Source: Stomorhina lunata
Lineage: Eukaryota; Arthropoda; Insecta; Diptera; Rhiniidae
Direction: 5' to 3'
NCBI GenBank assembly: GCA_933228675.1
Contig: OW121741.1
Coordinates: forward strand, 132,569,290 to 132,633,289
DNA: 64,000 nt
Below the pieces are notes generated by a model. That model saw nothing but the letters and a program-made list of their open reading frames with translations, was not told where the DNA came from and ran no database searches. Position 1 is the stretch's first letter. Each line of letters starts with the position of its first letter. This document shows, in pieces, positions 1-12,729 of this stretch. The position numbers were made by a program, and so were the translations under genes.

Positions 1-905
1 ACTGTTTTACCAACAATTTTTCTATAGAAAAACTGTTATACCAACAATTTTTCTATAGAAAAACTGTTATACCAACAATTTTTCTATAGAAAAACTGTTG
101 CACCAACAATTTTTCTGTAGAAAAACTGTTATACCAATAATTTTTCTATAAAAAAACTGTTATACCAACAATTTTTCTATAGGTAAACTGTTATACTAAC
201 AAATTTTCTATAGAAAAACTGTTATACCAAAAATTTTTCTATAGAAAAACTGTTATACCAAAAACTTTTCTATAGAAAAACTGTTATACCAAAAACTTTT
301 CTATAGAAAAACTGTTATACCAACAATTTTTTTTATAAAAAAACTGTTATACCAACAATTTTTTTGTAAAAAAAAACTGTTTTACCAACAATTTTTCTAT
401 AGAAAATCTGTCTTACCAACAATTTTTCTATAGAAAAACTGTTTTACCAACAATTTTTCTATAGAAAAACTGTTTTACCAACAATTTTTCTATAGAAAAA
501 CTGTTTTACCAACAATTTTTTTATAGAAAAACTGTTTTACTAACAATTTTTCTATAGAAAAACTGTTTTACCAACAAATTTTCTATAGAAAAACTGTTTT
601 ACCAACAATTTTTCTATACAAAAACTGTTTTACCAACAATTTTTCTATAGAAAAACTGTTTTACCAACAATTTTTCTATAGAAAAACTGTTTTACCAACA
701 ATTTTTCTATAGAAAAACAGTTTTACCAACAATTTTTCTATAGAAAAACAGTTTTACCAACAATTTTTCTATAGAAAAACTGTTTTACCAACAATTTTTC
801 TAGAGAAAAACTGTTATACCAACAATGTTTCTTAAAAAAAAACTGTTATACAAACAATTTTTTAATAGAAAAACTGTTAAACCAACAATTTTTCTACGGA
901 AAAAC
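1..905. repeat. 31-bp satellite array A (ACTGTTNTACCAACAA type)
   Basis: About 29 copies of a 31-bp unit made of CTGTTTTACCAACAA or CTGTTATACCAACAA plus the palindromic core TTTTCTATAGAAAA. The TTAT and TTTT variants are clustered in runs, a sign of local spread. The array continues beyond the window start. Confidence 0.95.
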
Positions 906-2207
906 TGTTATAAATTCAAAAGTTAATATACCTCAGGCCAAATTTCATAAATAAGCCAAAAGGAAATTGTCCCAGATAATTTTTCTGAATAAAACATTCA
1001 TAGACCAATATTTATATGCGTTGCCAATATCAGAACAAACTTTTACCACCTATGGTGGTGTTTAAATATGTACTCGTATATCAATGCATAATCTTACATC
1101 GTTTGGAGTGTTATAAAACTATTGTTAAAGTTTTTCATGAGAAAGTAAAGTTTTCAAATCCTCCCCAAAAAAATAAAATTACACTTTCAATTTTACTTCT
1201 CTGAGGAAGGCTTGCGCTACAACAACAACGATCGTATGATATTCATTACTCTCTCTTTCGTCACAATTTATACTCTTTTGAAATGAAAAATTCGATTAAA
1301 GAACTTTTACGTCAATTACACCACCACCATCATCGCACCGGTAGTTGTTAAGTTTGTCGTGGTCGTTTTTAACTTGTTTCATAAAAAACTAAACGGTTTT
1401 AATGGAGGCCAACTCGTGTTGTCGTAGCCACATTAGAAGACGAGTCAGTCATAAAGCTTTTAAAGGTACGACTATCTACCACAAACATAAATGCGTCGTT
1501 CAACATTTCGAAAACAAAAAATATCGTTCCATATGAACATTTTATTATTTTTTTTTTCTTTGAGTTGGATTTATTTCTTTCTTCTTTTCAAAAAGGAGAA
1601 AGTGTTACACACGCATTTTTCTTGAAATGTTTTTCTTTATTTCTTAAACAATTTAAACTAAATAAAGTCAAGTATTAATACTTTTTTTTGTTAAATTGTA
1701 TAAAGTACATTGTAGTTTTGACGAAACGCTTTTAGCATAAATAAACAGATGACATTTATTTTCTAAAAAAGCACAAAATATTTAATGAAGATCGTAATCA
1801 TAATGATCATCGTAAATAATGTTAATGACCATTAAGTATAAAAGTGATATCTGTTATGACGATAATTATTTGCTTTAGCCAAATTCAGTTATTCTAATTT
1901 GTTGGTTATTCTTTTCAATTTTCATTTCATTTTCACTTTAAATTTAATTATTATATTAAAATATTCAAAAGTTTGGTTTGAAAGTTACGAGGTCAGGTCA
2001 ATAAACTCTTGCTTTTAATACAGGTTTTTATCTAAAACGTTAACGTTAACTTTTTAACATAGTCTTTTTTTTGTCCAAATTTTGTATACCTTCCGAAAAA
2101 TATGATTTGTTAGAGTCAAATCTTTTTCCGCCGATCCATTAATTAATAGGCAAAAATTAAGAAATAGCCAAAAAGTGTTCTCTCTATATTGATAATATTA
2201 AGGAAAA
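906..2207. other. Unique spacer
   Basis: Between satellites. Includes a less AT-rich stretch at about 1200-1500. Short ORFs only; nothing recognised. Confidence 0.6.
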
Positions 2208-4640
2208 AAGTAATTTTTAAAAAATTTCCTATAAAAGTAAGAAATTTTTGAAAAATTTCCTATAAAAGTAAGAAATTTTTGAAAAATTTCCTATAAAAAT
2301 AAGAAATTTTTGAAAAATTTCCTATAAAAATAAGAAATTTTTGAAAAATTTCCTATAAAAATAAGAAATTTTTGAAAATTTCCCTATAAAAATAAAAAAT
2401 TTTTGAATAATTTCCTATGAAAATAAATTTTTGAAAAATTACCTATAAAAATAGGAAGTTTTTGGAAAGCTTGCTATAAAAATAAGAAATTTTTGAAAAA
2501 TTTCATATAAAAATAAGAAATTTTTGAAAAATTTCCTATAAAAATAAGAAATTTTTGAAAAATTTCCTATAAAAGTAAGAAATTTTTGAAAAAATTCCTA
2601 TAAAAATAAGAAATTTTTGAAAAATTTCCTATAAAAATAAGAAATTTTTGAAAAATTTCCTATAAAAATAAGAAATTTTTGAAAAATTTCCTATAAAAAT
2701 AAGAAATTTTTGAAAATTTCCCTATAAAAATAAAAAATTTTTGAATAATTTCCTATGAAAATAAATTTTTGAAAAATTACCTATAAAAATAGGAAGTTTT
2801 TGGAAAGCTTGCTATAAAAATAAGAAATTTTTGAAAAATTTCATATAAAAATAAGAAATTTTTAAAAAATTTCCTATAAAAATAAGAAATTTTTGAAAAA
2901 TTTCCTATAAAAATAAGAAATTTTTTAAAAATTTCCTATAAAATGAGAAATTTTTTAAAAATTTCCTATAAAAACAAGAATTTTTTGAAAAATTTCCTAT
3001 AAAAATAAGAAATTTTTAAAAAATTTCCTATAAAAATAAGAAATGTTTGAGAAATTTCCTACAAAAATAAGAAATTTTTGAAAAATTTTCTATAAAAATA
3101 AGAAATTTTTGAAATTTTTCTATAAAAATAAGAAATTTTTGAAAAATTTCCTATAAAAATAAGAAATTTTTGAAAAATTTCCTATAAAAATAAGAAATTT
3201 TTGAAAAATTTCCTATAAAAATAAGAAATTTTTGAAAAATTTCCTATAAAAATAAGAAATTTTTGAAAAATTTCCTATAAAAATAAGAAATTTTTGAAAA
3301 ATTTCCTATAAAAATAAGAAATTTTTGAAAAATTTCCTATAAAAATAAGAAATTTTTGAAAAATTTCCTATAAAAATAAGAAATTTTTGAAAAATTTCCT
3401 ATAAAAATAATAAATTTTTGAAAAATTTCCTATAAAAATAAGAAATTTTTGAAAAATTTCCTATAAAAATAAGAAATTTTTGAAAAATTTCCTATAAAAA
3501 TAAGAAATTTTTGAAAAATTTCCTATAAAAATAAGAAATTTTTGAAAAATTTCCTATAAAAATAAGAAATTTTTGAAAAATTTCCTATAAAAATAAGAAA
3601 TTTTTGAAAAATTTCCTATAAAAATAAGAAATTTTTGAAAAATAAGAAATTTTTGAAAAATTTCCTATAAAAATAAGAAATTTTTGAAAAATTTCCTAAA
3701 AAAATAAGAAATTTTTTAAAAATTTCCTATAAAATGAGAAATTTTTTAAAAATTTCCTATAAAAACAAGAATTTTTTGAAAAATTTCCTATAAAAATAAG
3801 AAATTTTTAAAAAATTTCCTATAAAAATAAGAAATGTTTGAGAAATTTCCTACAAAAATAAGAAATTTTTGAAAAATTTTCTATAAAAATAAGAAATTTT
3901 TGAAATTTTTCTATAAAAATAAGAAATTTTTGAAAAATTTCCTATAAAAATAAGAAATTTTTGAAAAATTTCCTATAAAAATAAGAAATTTTTGAAAAAT
4001 TTCCTATAAAAATAAGAAATTTTTGAAAAATTTCCTATAAAAATAAGAAATTTTTGAAAAATTTCCTATAAAAATAAGAAATTTTTGAAAAATTTCCTAT
4101 AAAAATAAGAAATTTTTGAAAAATTTCCTATAAAAATAAGAAATTTTTGAAAAATTTCCTATAAAAATAAGAAATTTTTGAAAAATTTCCTATAAAAATA
4201 ATAAATTTTTGAAAAATTTCCTATAAAAATAAGAAATTTTTGAAAAATTTCCTATAAAAATAAGAAATTTTTGAAAAATTTCCTATAAAAATAAGAAATT
4301 TTTGAAAAATTTCCTATAAAAATAAGAAATTTTTGAAAAATTTCCTATAAAAATAAGAAATTTTTGAAAAATTTCCTATAAAAATAAGAAATTTTTGAAA
4401 AATAAGAAATTTTTGAAAAATTTCCTATAAAAATAAGAAATTTTTGAAAAATTTCCTAAAAAAATAAGAAATTTTTGAAAAATTTCCTATAAAAATAAGA
4501 AATTTTTGAAAAATTTCCTATAAAAATAAGAAATTTTTGAAAAATTTCCTATAAAAATAAGAAATTTTTGAAAAATTTTCTTTAAAAATAAGAAATTTTT
4601 AAAATTTTTCTGTAAAAATAAGAAATTTTTTAAAAAATTG
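2208..4640 (+). repeat. 31-bp satellite array B, forward orientation
   Basis: About 78 copies of a 31-bp unit containing CCTATAAAAATAAG and AAATTTTTGAAAAATTT. Marker variants show higher-order duplication: 338 bp near 2381/2719 and 791 bp at 2940/3731. Confidence 0.95.
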
Positions 4641-5559
4641 TTATAAAATTAAAGGAATAATAAAACTGCAGAAATTTGATTTTTTTTTTTCAACAGATGG
4701 ACTTAAGTCTAGACAAACAAACGCATAGAAAGACCGTCAGTTTTTTTCAAATACATATTACTCATTCATATTATTAAATAAATAAAAAAAAAGGTTAATG
4801 AACTGTTTTTGGTTACTATTACTTATATTTTTTTAAACTTAAAAATTTCTCCTCCACTAAAACGTAAACAAGAAATTTAAATTTCTGTTGTAAGCGACTG
4901 CAAGATTTGACGCATTTAAGTTTGAAACAAAAACCGAAACTCTCTCGCCAAAATTCTTTGGAAAAAGTATAGAAAGAAATTTTTGTTTGTTGGGGATTTT
5001 TAAAAAGTTTGTTTTTATTTTCTATTAATTTCTGGTAAATAAGATTTTGGCAAAAACAAAATTATTATTATGTTGAATAACATAATAACATTTTTTTTTG
5101 GAAATTTGTTTACGATGATTTGTAACAGAAAGCCAAAAAAAAAAAAACAACAAGTGAAAATGACTAAGTCATGGGACTGATCTTCAAATAAAAAAACAAT
5201 TCACTTTCCTCAAAAGTTCAACGCACTTTTTCGTAAACAAGTCAAACTTAAGAAATAACTAAATCATAATCAAAAAAAGTGAAGATTTAAAAATAAGCCC
5301 CATGAGTTCAAACTCATAAGTTCAACTTTGAAAATTATGCGTAAAAGTTATGCGCCAAAATAGTAGATTTTTTCTAAGCCGGATAGGGATACAAAAATTC
5401 ACCAAAACATATTGGTTTTAGGGATAATCTGTCAATGAAATATCAAAAATCATACGAATTGCACCAAATTCCACGTCACATTAATTCCCGAGTTACGATC
5501 CCAAATTAAGTCCCGAGCAGACGAAATTGTAAAACCTGGAACTACCTTACATTTCTATT
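4641..5559. other. Unique AT-rich spacer
   Basis: No gene or repeat recognised beyond short homopolymers. Confidence 0.55.
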
Positions 5560-6475
5560 TATAGGGAACTTTACAAAAATTTTTATTAAATTTTTCAAAA
5601 TTTCAAAATTTTTTTAAAATTAGTAATTTGTAGACAATTTTTGAAAAAAATTTCAAAAATTCACTTTTTATAGGGAATTTAACAAAAATTCTTTTTTTAA
5701 TGGAATTTTTCAAAAATTCACTTTTTATAGGGAATTTTTCAAAAATTCACTTTTTATATGGATTTTTTCAAAAAGTTACTTTTTATAGGGAATTTTTCAG
5801 AAATTCTCTATTTATAGGAAATTTTTCAAAAATTCACTTTTTACAGGGAATTTTTCAAAAATTCGCTTTTTATAGGGAATTTTTCAAAAATTTAGTTTTT
5901 ATAGGGAATTTTTCAAAAATTGACTTTTTATAGGGATTTTTTCAAAAATTCTCTATTTACAGGGAATTTTTCAAAAATTCACTTTTTACAGGGAATTTTT
6001 CAAAAATTCGCTTTTTATAGGGTATTTTTCAAAAATTCTCTATTTATAGGGAATTTTTCAAAAATTCTCTATTTATAGGGAATTTTTCAAAAATTCTCTA
6101 TTTATAGGGAATTTTTCAAAAATTCTCTATTTATAGGGAATTTTTCAAAAATTCTCTATTTATAGGGAATTTTTCAAAAATTCTCTATTTATAGGGAATT
6201 TTTCAAAAATTCTCTATTTATAGGGAATTTTTCAAAAATTCTCTATTTATAGGGAATTTTTCAAAAATTCTCTATTTATAGGAAATTTTTTAAAAATTCA
6301 CTTTTTACAGGGAATTTTTCAAAAATTCACTTTTTACAGGGAATTTTTCAAAAATTCATTTTTTATAGGGAATTTTTCAAAAATTCATTTTTTATAGGGA
6401 ATTTTTCAAAAATTCATTTTTTATAGGGAATTTTTCAAAAATTTACTTTTTACAGGAAATTTTTCAAAGGAAATT
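5560..6475 (-). repeat. 29-bp satellite array C
   Basis: Units of 29 bp with TATAGGGAATTTTTCAAAAA joined to TTCTCTATT or TTCACTTTT. The two variants form blocks (6010-6280 is nearly pure TTCTCTATT). Related to array B but two bases shorter. Confidence 0.93.
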
Positions 6476-7384
6476 TTATTTAAATTGACTATAGTTTTTG
6501 TCATAGTGAACACTTTTTTACAAAAATATATCTTTTCTTGAGACCTTCAATCGTTATCTTACGCAAATGGTGTCACTTTATAATATTTTTCTAAAAACTT
6601 ATTCTTACAAATCCGGACTTAGTACAATTTACATAAATAGCTCTTAATAACTTAACGTTGTGGAGAAAAGACTTCATGGTAATTTTTATAATATTAAATC
6701 CATTATTAACAATTAATACCGTTTGTGGAAATAATATATTTATACAAAGAATGAAAGGTAATATGGAGAATTATTAAGGCCCTTAACTTAACCTTTTAAT
6801 AAATGTTCTTACTTCAGAGTAGAGATTTTAAGAAGAATCGAGAATAATTCGACATTAAAGCTGTCATATTTAGGAAGACACAAAGTATTAGAGAAGATCT
6901 CCCAAACTAACCCATGGAATTTCTTAAAGAGAATCCTTAAATACATAAACGATTAATATCCATATTTGTTCCACAAATTCTAAACTAAACCCAAGAATTA
7001 TTTTCAAATAGATCAAGGCAACTAAGGCCCAGTTCCTGCCCTTTCGAGTCAAACGTGTTCAAAACAACGTGTTGATCTGTTGTAAATCAGAAAATCATTT
7101 TGTTTTTATATTTATTTGTATTTTAGTTATTAACTAATTGTTCTAAGACCTTTAACTAAATAAATAATATAAATATCATATTGTGGTGTCACGTTAACTT
7201 AATCGTTATAAGAAAATTCACGTGTGTCGCTCACATGTAATACAATCAGGTAAAAATAAACAGTTTTTCAACCAAGATATCGACGTTAATTGATTTAACA
7301 TCTATAAAAACTTAATTATTGTAAAATTATCTATTAAAATAAGGGTTCTATCAGAAATTAGCCTTTTCTTCCTATAAAATCTTA
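6476..7384. other. Unique spacer with paired E-box motifs
   Basis: CACGTG (7219-7224) and CACATG (7232-7237), 7 bp apart. No gene recognised. Confidence 0.5.
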
Positions 7385-9030
7385 ATTTTATATTCTATAA
7401 AAATAAGAAATTTTTGAAAAATTTCCTATAAAAATAAGAAATTTTTGAAAAGTTTCCTATAAAAATAAGAAATTTTTGAAAAATTTCCTATAAAAATAAG
7501 AAACTTTTGAAAAATTTCTAATAAAAATAAGAAAAAAAGAAGTTTTTGAAAAATTTCCTATAAAAATAGGAAATTTTTGAAAAATTTCCTTTCAAAATAG
7601 GAATTTTTTTTTAAATTTCCTGTAAAAATAAGAAATTTTGAAAAATTTCCTATAAAAATAAGAAATTTTTGAAAAATTTCATATAAAAATAAGAAATTTT
7701 TGAAAAATTTCCTATAAAAATAAGAAATTTTTGAAAAAATTCCTATAAAAATAAGAAATTTTTGAAAAATTTCCTATAAAAATAAGAAATTTTTGAAAAA
7801 TTTCCTATAAAAATAAGAAATTTTTCAAAAATTTCCTATAAAAATAAGAAATTTTTCAAAAAATTTCTAGAAAAAGTTTTTGAAGAAGTTCCTATAAAAC
7901 TAAGAAATTTTTGAAAAATTTCCTATAAAAATAAGAAATTTTTGAAAAATTTCCTATAAAAATAAGAAATTTTTGAAAAATTTCCTATAAAAATAAGAAA
8001 TTTTTGAAAAATTTCCTATAAAAATAAGAAATTTTTGAAAAAATTCCTATGAAAATAAGAAATTTTTGAAAAATTTCCTATAAAAATAAGAAATTTTTGA
8101 AAAATTTCCTATAAAACTAAGAAATTTTCGAAAAATTTCCTATAAAACTAAGAAATTTTTGAAAAATTTCCTATAAAAATAAGAAATTTTTGAAAAATTT
8201 CCTTTAAAAATAAGAAATTTTTCAAAAAATTTCTAGAAAAAGTTTTTGAAAAATTTCCTATAAAAATAAGAAAGTTTTGAAAAATTTCCTATAAAACTAA
8301 GAAATTTTTGAAAAATTTCCTATAAAAATAAGAAATTTTTAAAAAATTTCCTATAAAAATAAGAAATTTTTGAAAAATTTCCTTTAAAAATAATAAATTT
8401 TTGAAAAATTTCCTATAAAAATAATAAATTTTTGAAAAATTTCCTATAAAACTAAGAAATTTTTGAAAAATTTCCTATAAAAATAATAAATTTTTGAAAA
8501 ATTTCCTATAAAAGTAAGAAATTTTTCAAAAAATTTCTAGAAAAAGTTTTTGAAGAAGTTCCTAAATTTTTGAAAAATTTCCTATAAAAATAAGAAATTT
8601 TTCAAAGAATTTCTAGAAAAAGTTTTTGAAGAAGTTCCTATAAAACAAAGAAATTTTTGAAAAATTTCCTATAAAAATAAGAAATTTTTGAAAAATTTCC
8701 TATAAAAATAAGAAATTTTTGAAAAATTTCCTATAAAAATAAGAAATTTTTGAAAAAATTCCTATAAAAATAAGAAATTTTTGAAAAAATTCCTATAAAA
8801 ATAAGAAATTTTTGAAAAAATTCCTATAAAAATAAGAAATTTTTGAAAAATTTCCTATAAAAATAAGAAATTTTTGAAAAATTTCCTATAAAAATAAGAA
8901 ATTTTTGGAAAATTTCCTATAAAAATAAAAATTTGTTGAAAAATTTCCTTTAAAAATAGGAAACTTTTAAAAATTTTCCTATAAAAATAAGAAATTTTTG
9001 AAAAATTTCCTTAAATTCTGTACAAATAGT
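7385..9030 (+). repeat. 31-bp satellite array D, forward orientation
   Basis: About 53 copies of the array B unit. A variant block with TTTCTAGAAAAAGTTTTTGA recurs at about 7865, 8225, 8535 and 8605, showing higher-order copying. Confidence 0.93.
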
Positions 9031-10159
9031 AAAAATCTAAAAATTTCCTTTAATTAAATTTTTTTTTTGAATTTCGAAAAATCTTTTTAAATTTCTTAGA
9101 ATTTGTAGAAGGGGGTGGGGGCTTATATACAGGTTGAGAACTGATTATTTCATATACAAATTCGCCATAATAAACTGATAAGAATCAAACAAAGAAAATT
9201 TTGAACATAAAATTTCCTAATACGTTATAAAAATAATATTTGAAACTAAAAATAACCCAAAAGTATAATAAAAAATTTTTGCAAAACAATGTTTTTAATT
9301 TTTATTAGATTAAATAGGTTAGGATTTAGTTATCTTATTTTTCGATTCAAGTTGATAACAATAAATTTCCTCTTTCCGACAATTGTTTTTGTATGCATGT
9401 AGGGTACCAGGCAAATAGGAAATTATCGTCGTCGTTGTTAGAATTTGTTTTCTCGACAATTCACTTATCATTCAAACAAGGTTGTGTAATAATAAATAAT
9501 TACAATAATAAAAATTATTTTTATTTTCACATATTCACACACACACATACAATCGCTGTAAAATACTTAATAATAAATTAATGAATGCATTATCATTATC
9601 TAAATGGAGAATGTTTAAAAATACTTAAAAAAATTTATTTATTTATTCTCAATATCAGACAAATCCAACTCTAACAATTAGCCAAACAGCCAGAGTCATA
9701 CCCGTTGCCAGTTCCAGCCGATCGTCTCCTATTAGCAACTAAAGTTTACACAACCTAATAATTAAGTCACATTGAAATTAGTGTAAAATTTCCGGTTAAT
9801 ATTTTATTTATTTCGAAAAGGGGTTGGTTTAATAATGCGGAAGGTAGGGGGACCTGGTTTGGTGGCAAGAAATCAATTGCATCATCTCTCGGTTCTAAAT
9901 GAAACTCAAATAAGTCACGTTTTTTTACAATAGTTTAGAAAACACATTTTTTATTGCAAAAATACAATTCTACAGCTGACTATAAGCGATAAATGAAATA
10001 CATACGACAAAAATCTAGAATTACACAATCGTTTAGAAAATAGAATAATTAGGAAATAAAATTTAGAATAACAAATTTGGAATTTTATTCTATAAAATAA
10101 AAAATCTTGGAAAACTTTTGAGCTACCTTTAGATATTTATTTAGGAAAATATAACAAAA
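9031..10159. other. Unique spacer
   Basis: Nothing recognised. A short ACAC run lies at about 9537. Confidence 0.55.
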
Positions 10160-11910
10160 TATATTATTCAAAGGGAATTTTTCAAAAATTTCTTATTTTT
10201 ATAGAAAATTTTTCAAAAATTTCTTATTTTTATAGGAAATATATTAAAAATTTCTTATTTTTTAGGAATTTTTCAAAATTTTCTTATTTTTATAGGAAAT
10301 TTTTGGAAAATTTGTTATTTTTATAAGAAATTTTTCAAAAATTTCCTTGTTTTATAGGAAATTTAAAAATTCTTTTTTTTTATAGGAAATATTTCCAAAA
10401 TTAATTTTTTTTATAGAAAATTTTTCAAAAATGTCTTATTTTTATAGGAAATTCTTAAAAAATTTCTTATTTTTATAGGAAATTTTTCAAAAATTTCTTA
10501 TTTTTGTAGGAAATTTTTCAAAAATTTCTTGTTTTTATAGGAAATTTTTCAAAAATTTCTATTCATTTTTTGGAAATTTTTCAAAAATTTCTTATTTTTT
10601 TTGGAAAATTTTGAAAAATTTCTTATGTTTTTTGAAAATTCTTCAAAAATTTCTTATTTTTAAAGAAAATTTTCAAAAATTTCTTATTTCTATAGGAAAT
10701 TTTTGAAAAATATCCTATTTTTTTAGGAAATTTTTCAAAAATTTCTTATTTTTATAGGAAATTTTTCCAAAATTTCTTATTTTTATAGGAAATTTTTCAA
10801 AAATTGCTTATTTTTATGGGAAATTTTTCAAAAATTTCTTATTTTTAAAGGAAATTTTTCAAAAATTTCTTATTTTTATAGGAAATTTATCAAAAATTTC
10901 TTATTTTTATAGGAAATTTTTCAAAAATGTCTTATTTTTATAGGAAATTTTTCAAAAATTTCCTATTTTTATAGGAAATTTTTCAAAAATGTCTTATTTT
11001 TATAGGAAATTTTTCAAAAATTTGTTATTTTTATAGGAAATTTTTCAAAAATTACCTATTTTTATAGGAAATTTTTCAAAAATAACCTATTTTTTATAGG
11101 AAATTTTTCAAAAATGTCTTATTTTTAAGAAAATTTTTCAAAATTTTCTTATTTTTATAGGAAATTTTTGAAAAATTTCTTATTTTTATAGGAAATTTTT
11201 GAAAAATTTCTTATTTTTATAGGAAATTTTTGAAAAATTTCTTATCTATAGAAAATATTTTAAAATTTTCTTATTTTTATAGAAAATTTTTAAAAAATTT
11301 CTTATTTTTAAAGGAAATTTTTTAAAAATTTCTTATTTTTTAAGGACATTTTTCAAAAATTTCTTATTTTTTAAGGAAATTTTTCAAAAATTTCCTATTT
11401 TTATAGGAAAATTTTCAAAATTTTCTTATTTTTATGGGAAATTTTTCAAAAATTTCTTATTTTTATAGGAAATTTTACAACAATTTCTTATTTTTATAGG
11501 AAATTTTTCAAAAATTTCTTATTTTTATAGGAAATTTTTCAAAAATTACTTATTTTTATAGGAAATTTTTCAAAAATTTCTTATTTTTATAGGAAAATTT
11601 TCAAAAATTTCTTACTTTTATAGGAAATTTTTAAAAATTTCTTATTTTTATAGGAAATTTTTGAAAAATTTCTTATTCTTATAGGAAATTTTTGAAAAAT
11701 TTCTTATCTATAGAAAATATTTTAAGATTTTCTTATTTTTATAGAAAATTTTTAAAAAATTTCTTATTTTTATAGGAAATTTTTTAAAAATTTCTTATTT
11801 TTATAAGAAATTTTTGAAAAATTTCCTTTTTTTATAGAAAATTTTTAAAAAATTTCTTATTTTTATAGGAAATTTTTTAAAAATTCGCTATTTATAGGGA
11901 AGTTTTCAAA
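10160..11910 (-). repeat. 31-bp satellite array E, reverse orientation
   Basis: TTATTTTTATAGG and AAATTTTTCAAAAATTT, the reverse complement of the array B/D unit. More diverged than B, with a decayed tail to about 12060. Confidence 0.93.
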
Positions 11911-12729
11911 TGGAAAATTCTCTTAAAAAAAATTAAAAATTCCTTTATAAAGTGGATTTTTCAAAAATCCCCTTTAAAAAATAATTTTCGAAAAATTCCT
12001 TATCAAAATCATTTTTTTGAAAATTTCATTATAAATAGAGAAATTTCAAAAATTACCAAAGAAATGCGTCGTCGTCAATGTTTGCTTCGCATTTAAAGAT
12101 AATTATTAGAAATTTTTAATTGAATTATGTTACGAAGTATTTTTTATATAAAGTTCTTTTTATTTTAAAATAGAAATTTTAAAAAGAAATTATTTCTACA
12201 TAATGTTATTTGCTAACATTAAATTAAGCAGATAATACAAAAGAGCTTTTCAAACAAAAAAAGAAGAGTACTACATATAATTTTCGAAATTAATTTAATT
12301 GAAAAAGCCAACATGTTTAAAATTAATAACAAAATATCAAAAAAAAGAAACCAAAATCGAGTGCAAATGTGAATGAACTTGAATACAGAAAAAAAGTTAT
12401 ATGGTAAAATGACGACGATGAATCTCTCATGGCTTTACAAAATATTATTATAACTTTTAGTTGGCCAATAAAATTAACGAAAAAAAGCTTAGGCCAGCAG
12501 AACTGACTGAATGACTGACAAAACAACTTACAACAATAACAACTACGACGTTTTTAACCGAAATTCTGGTTCAATAATAACTTTCACGCTTTAAATTACG
12601 TGACTGCAGTTCAAAAAAAAAAAAAAAAATTCAAGAAGAAAACCTTAAGAAAACCAAGACGAAGATAAATAACTTGAACACTTTTAAAAGAAATTTTAAT
12701 TTATTTATTTATCTAAACAGAAAAATCGA
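11911..12729. other. Decayed repeat tail and unique spacer
   Basis: To about 12060 weak repeat similarity, then AT-rich unique DNA. No gene recognised. Confidence 0.5.

Noticed and set aside
1..905. Regular 31-bp repeats resembling a CRISPR array
   Set aside because: There are no unique spacers, units are contiguous tandem copies, and the sequence is eukaryotic.
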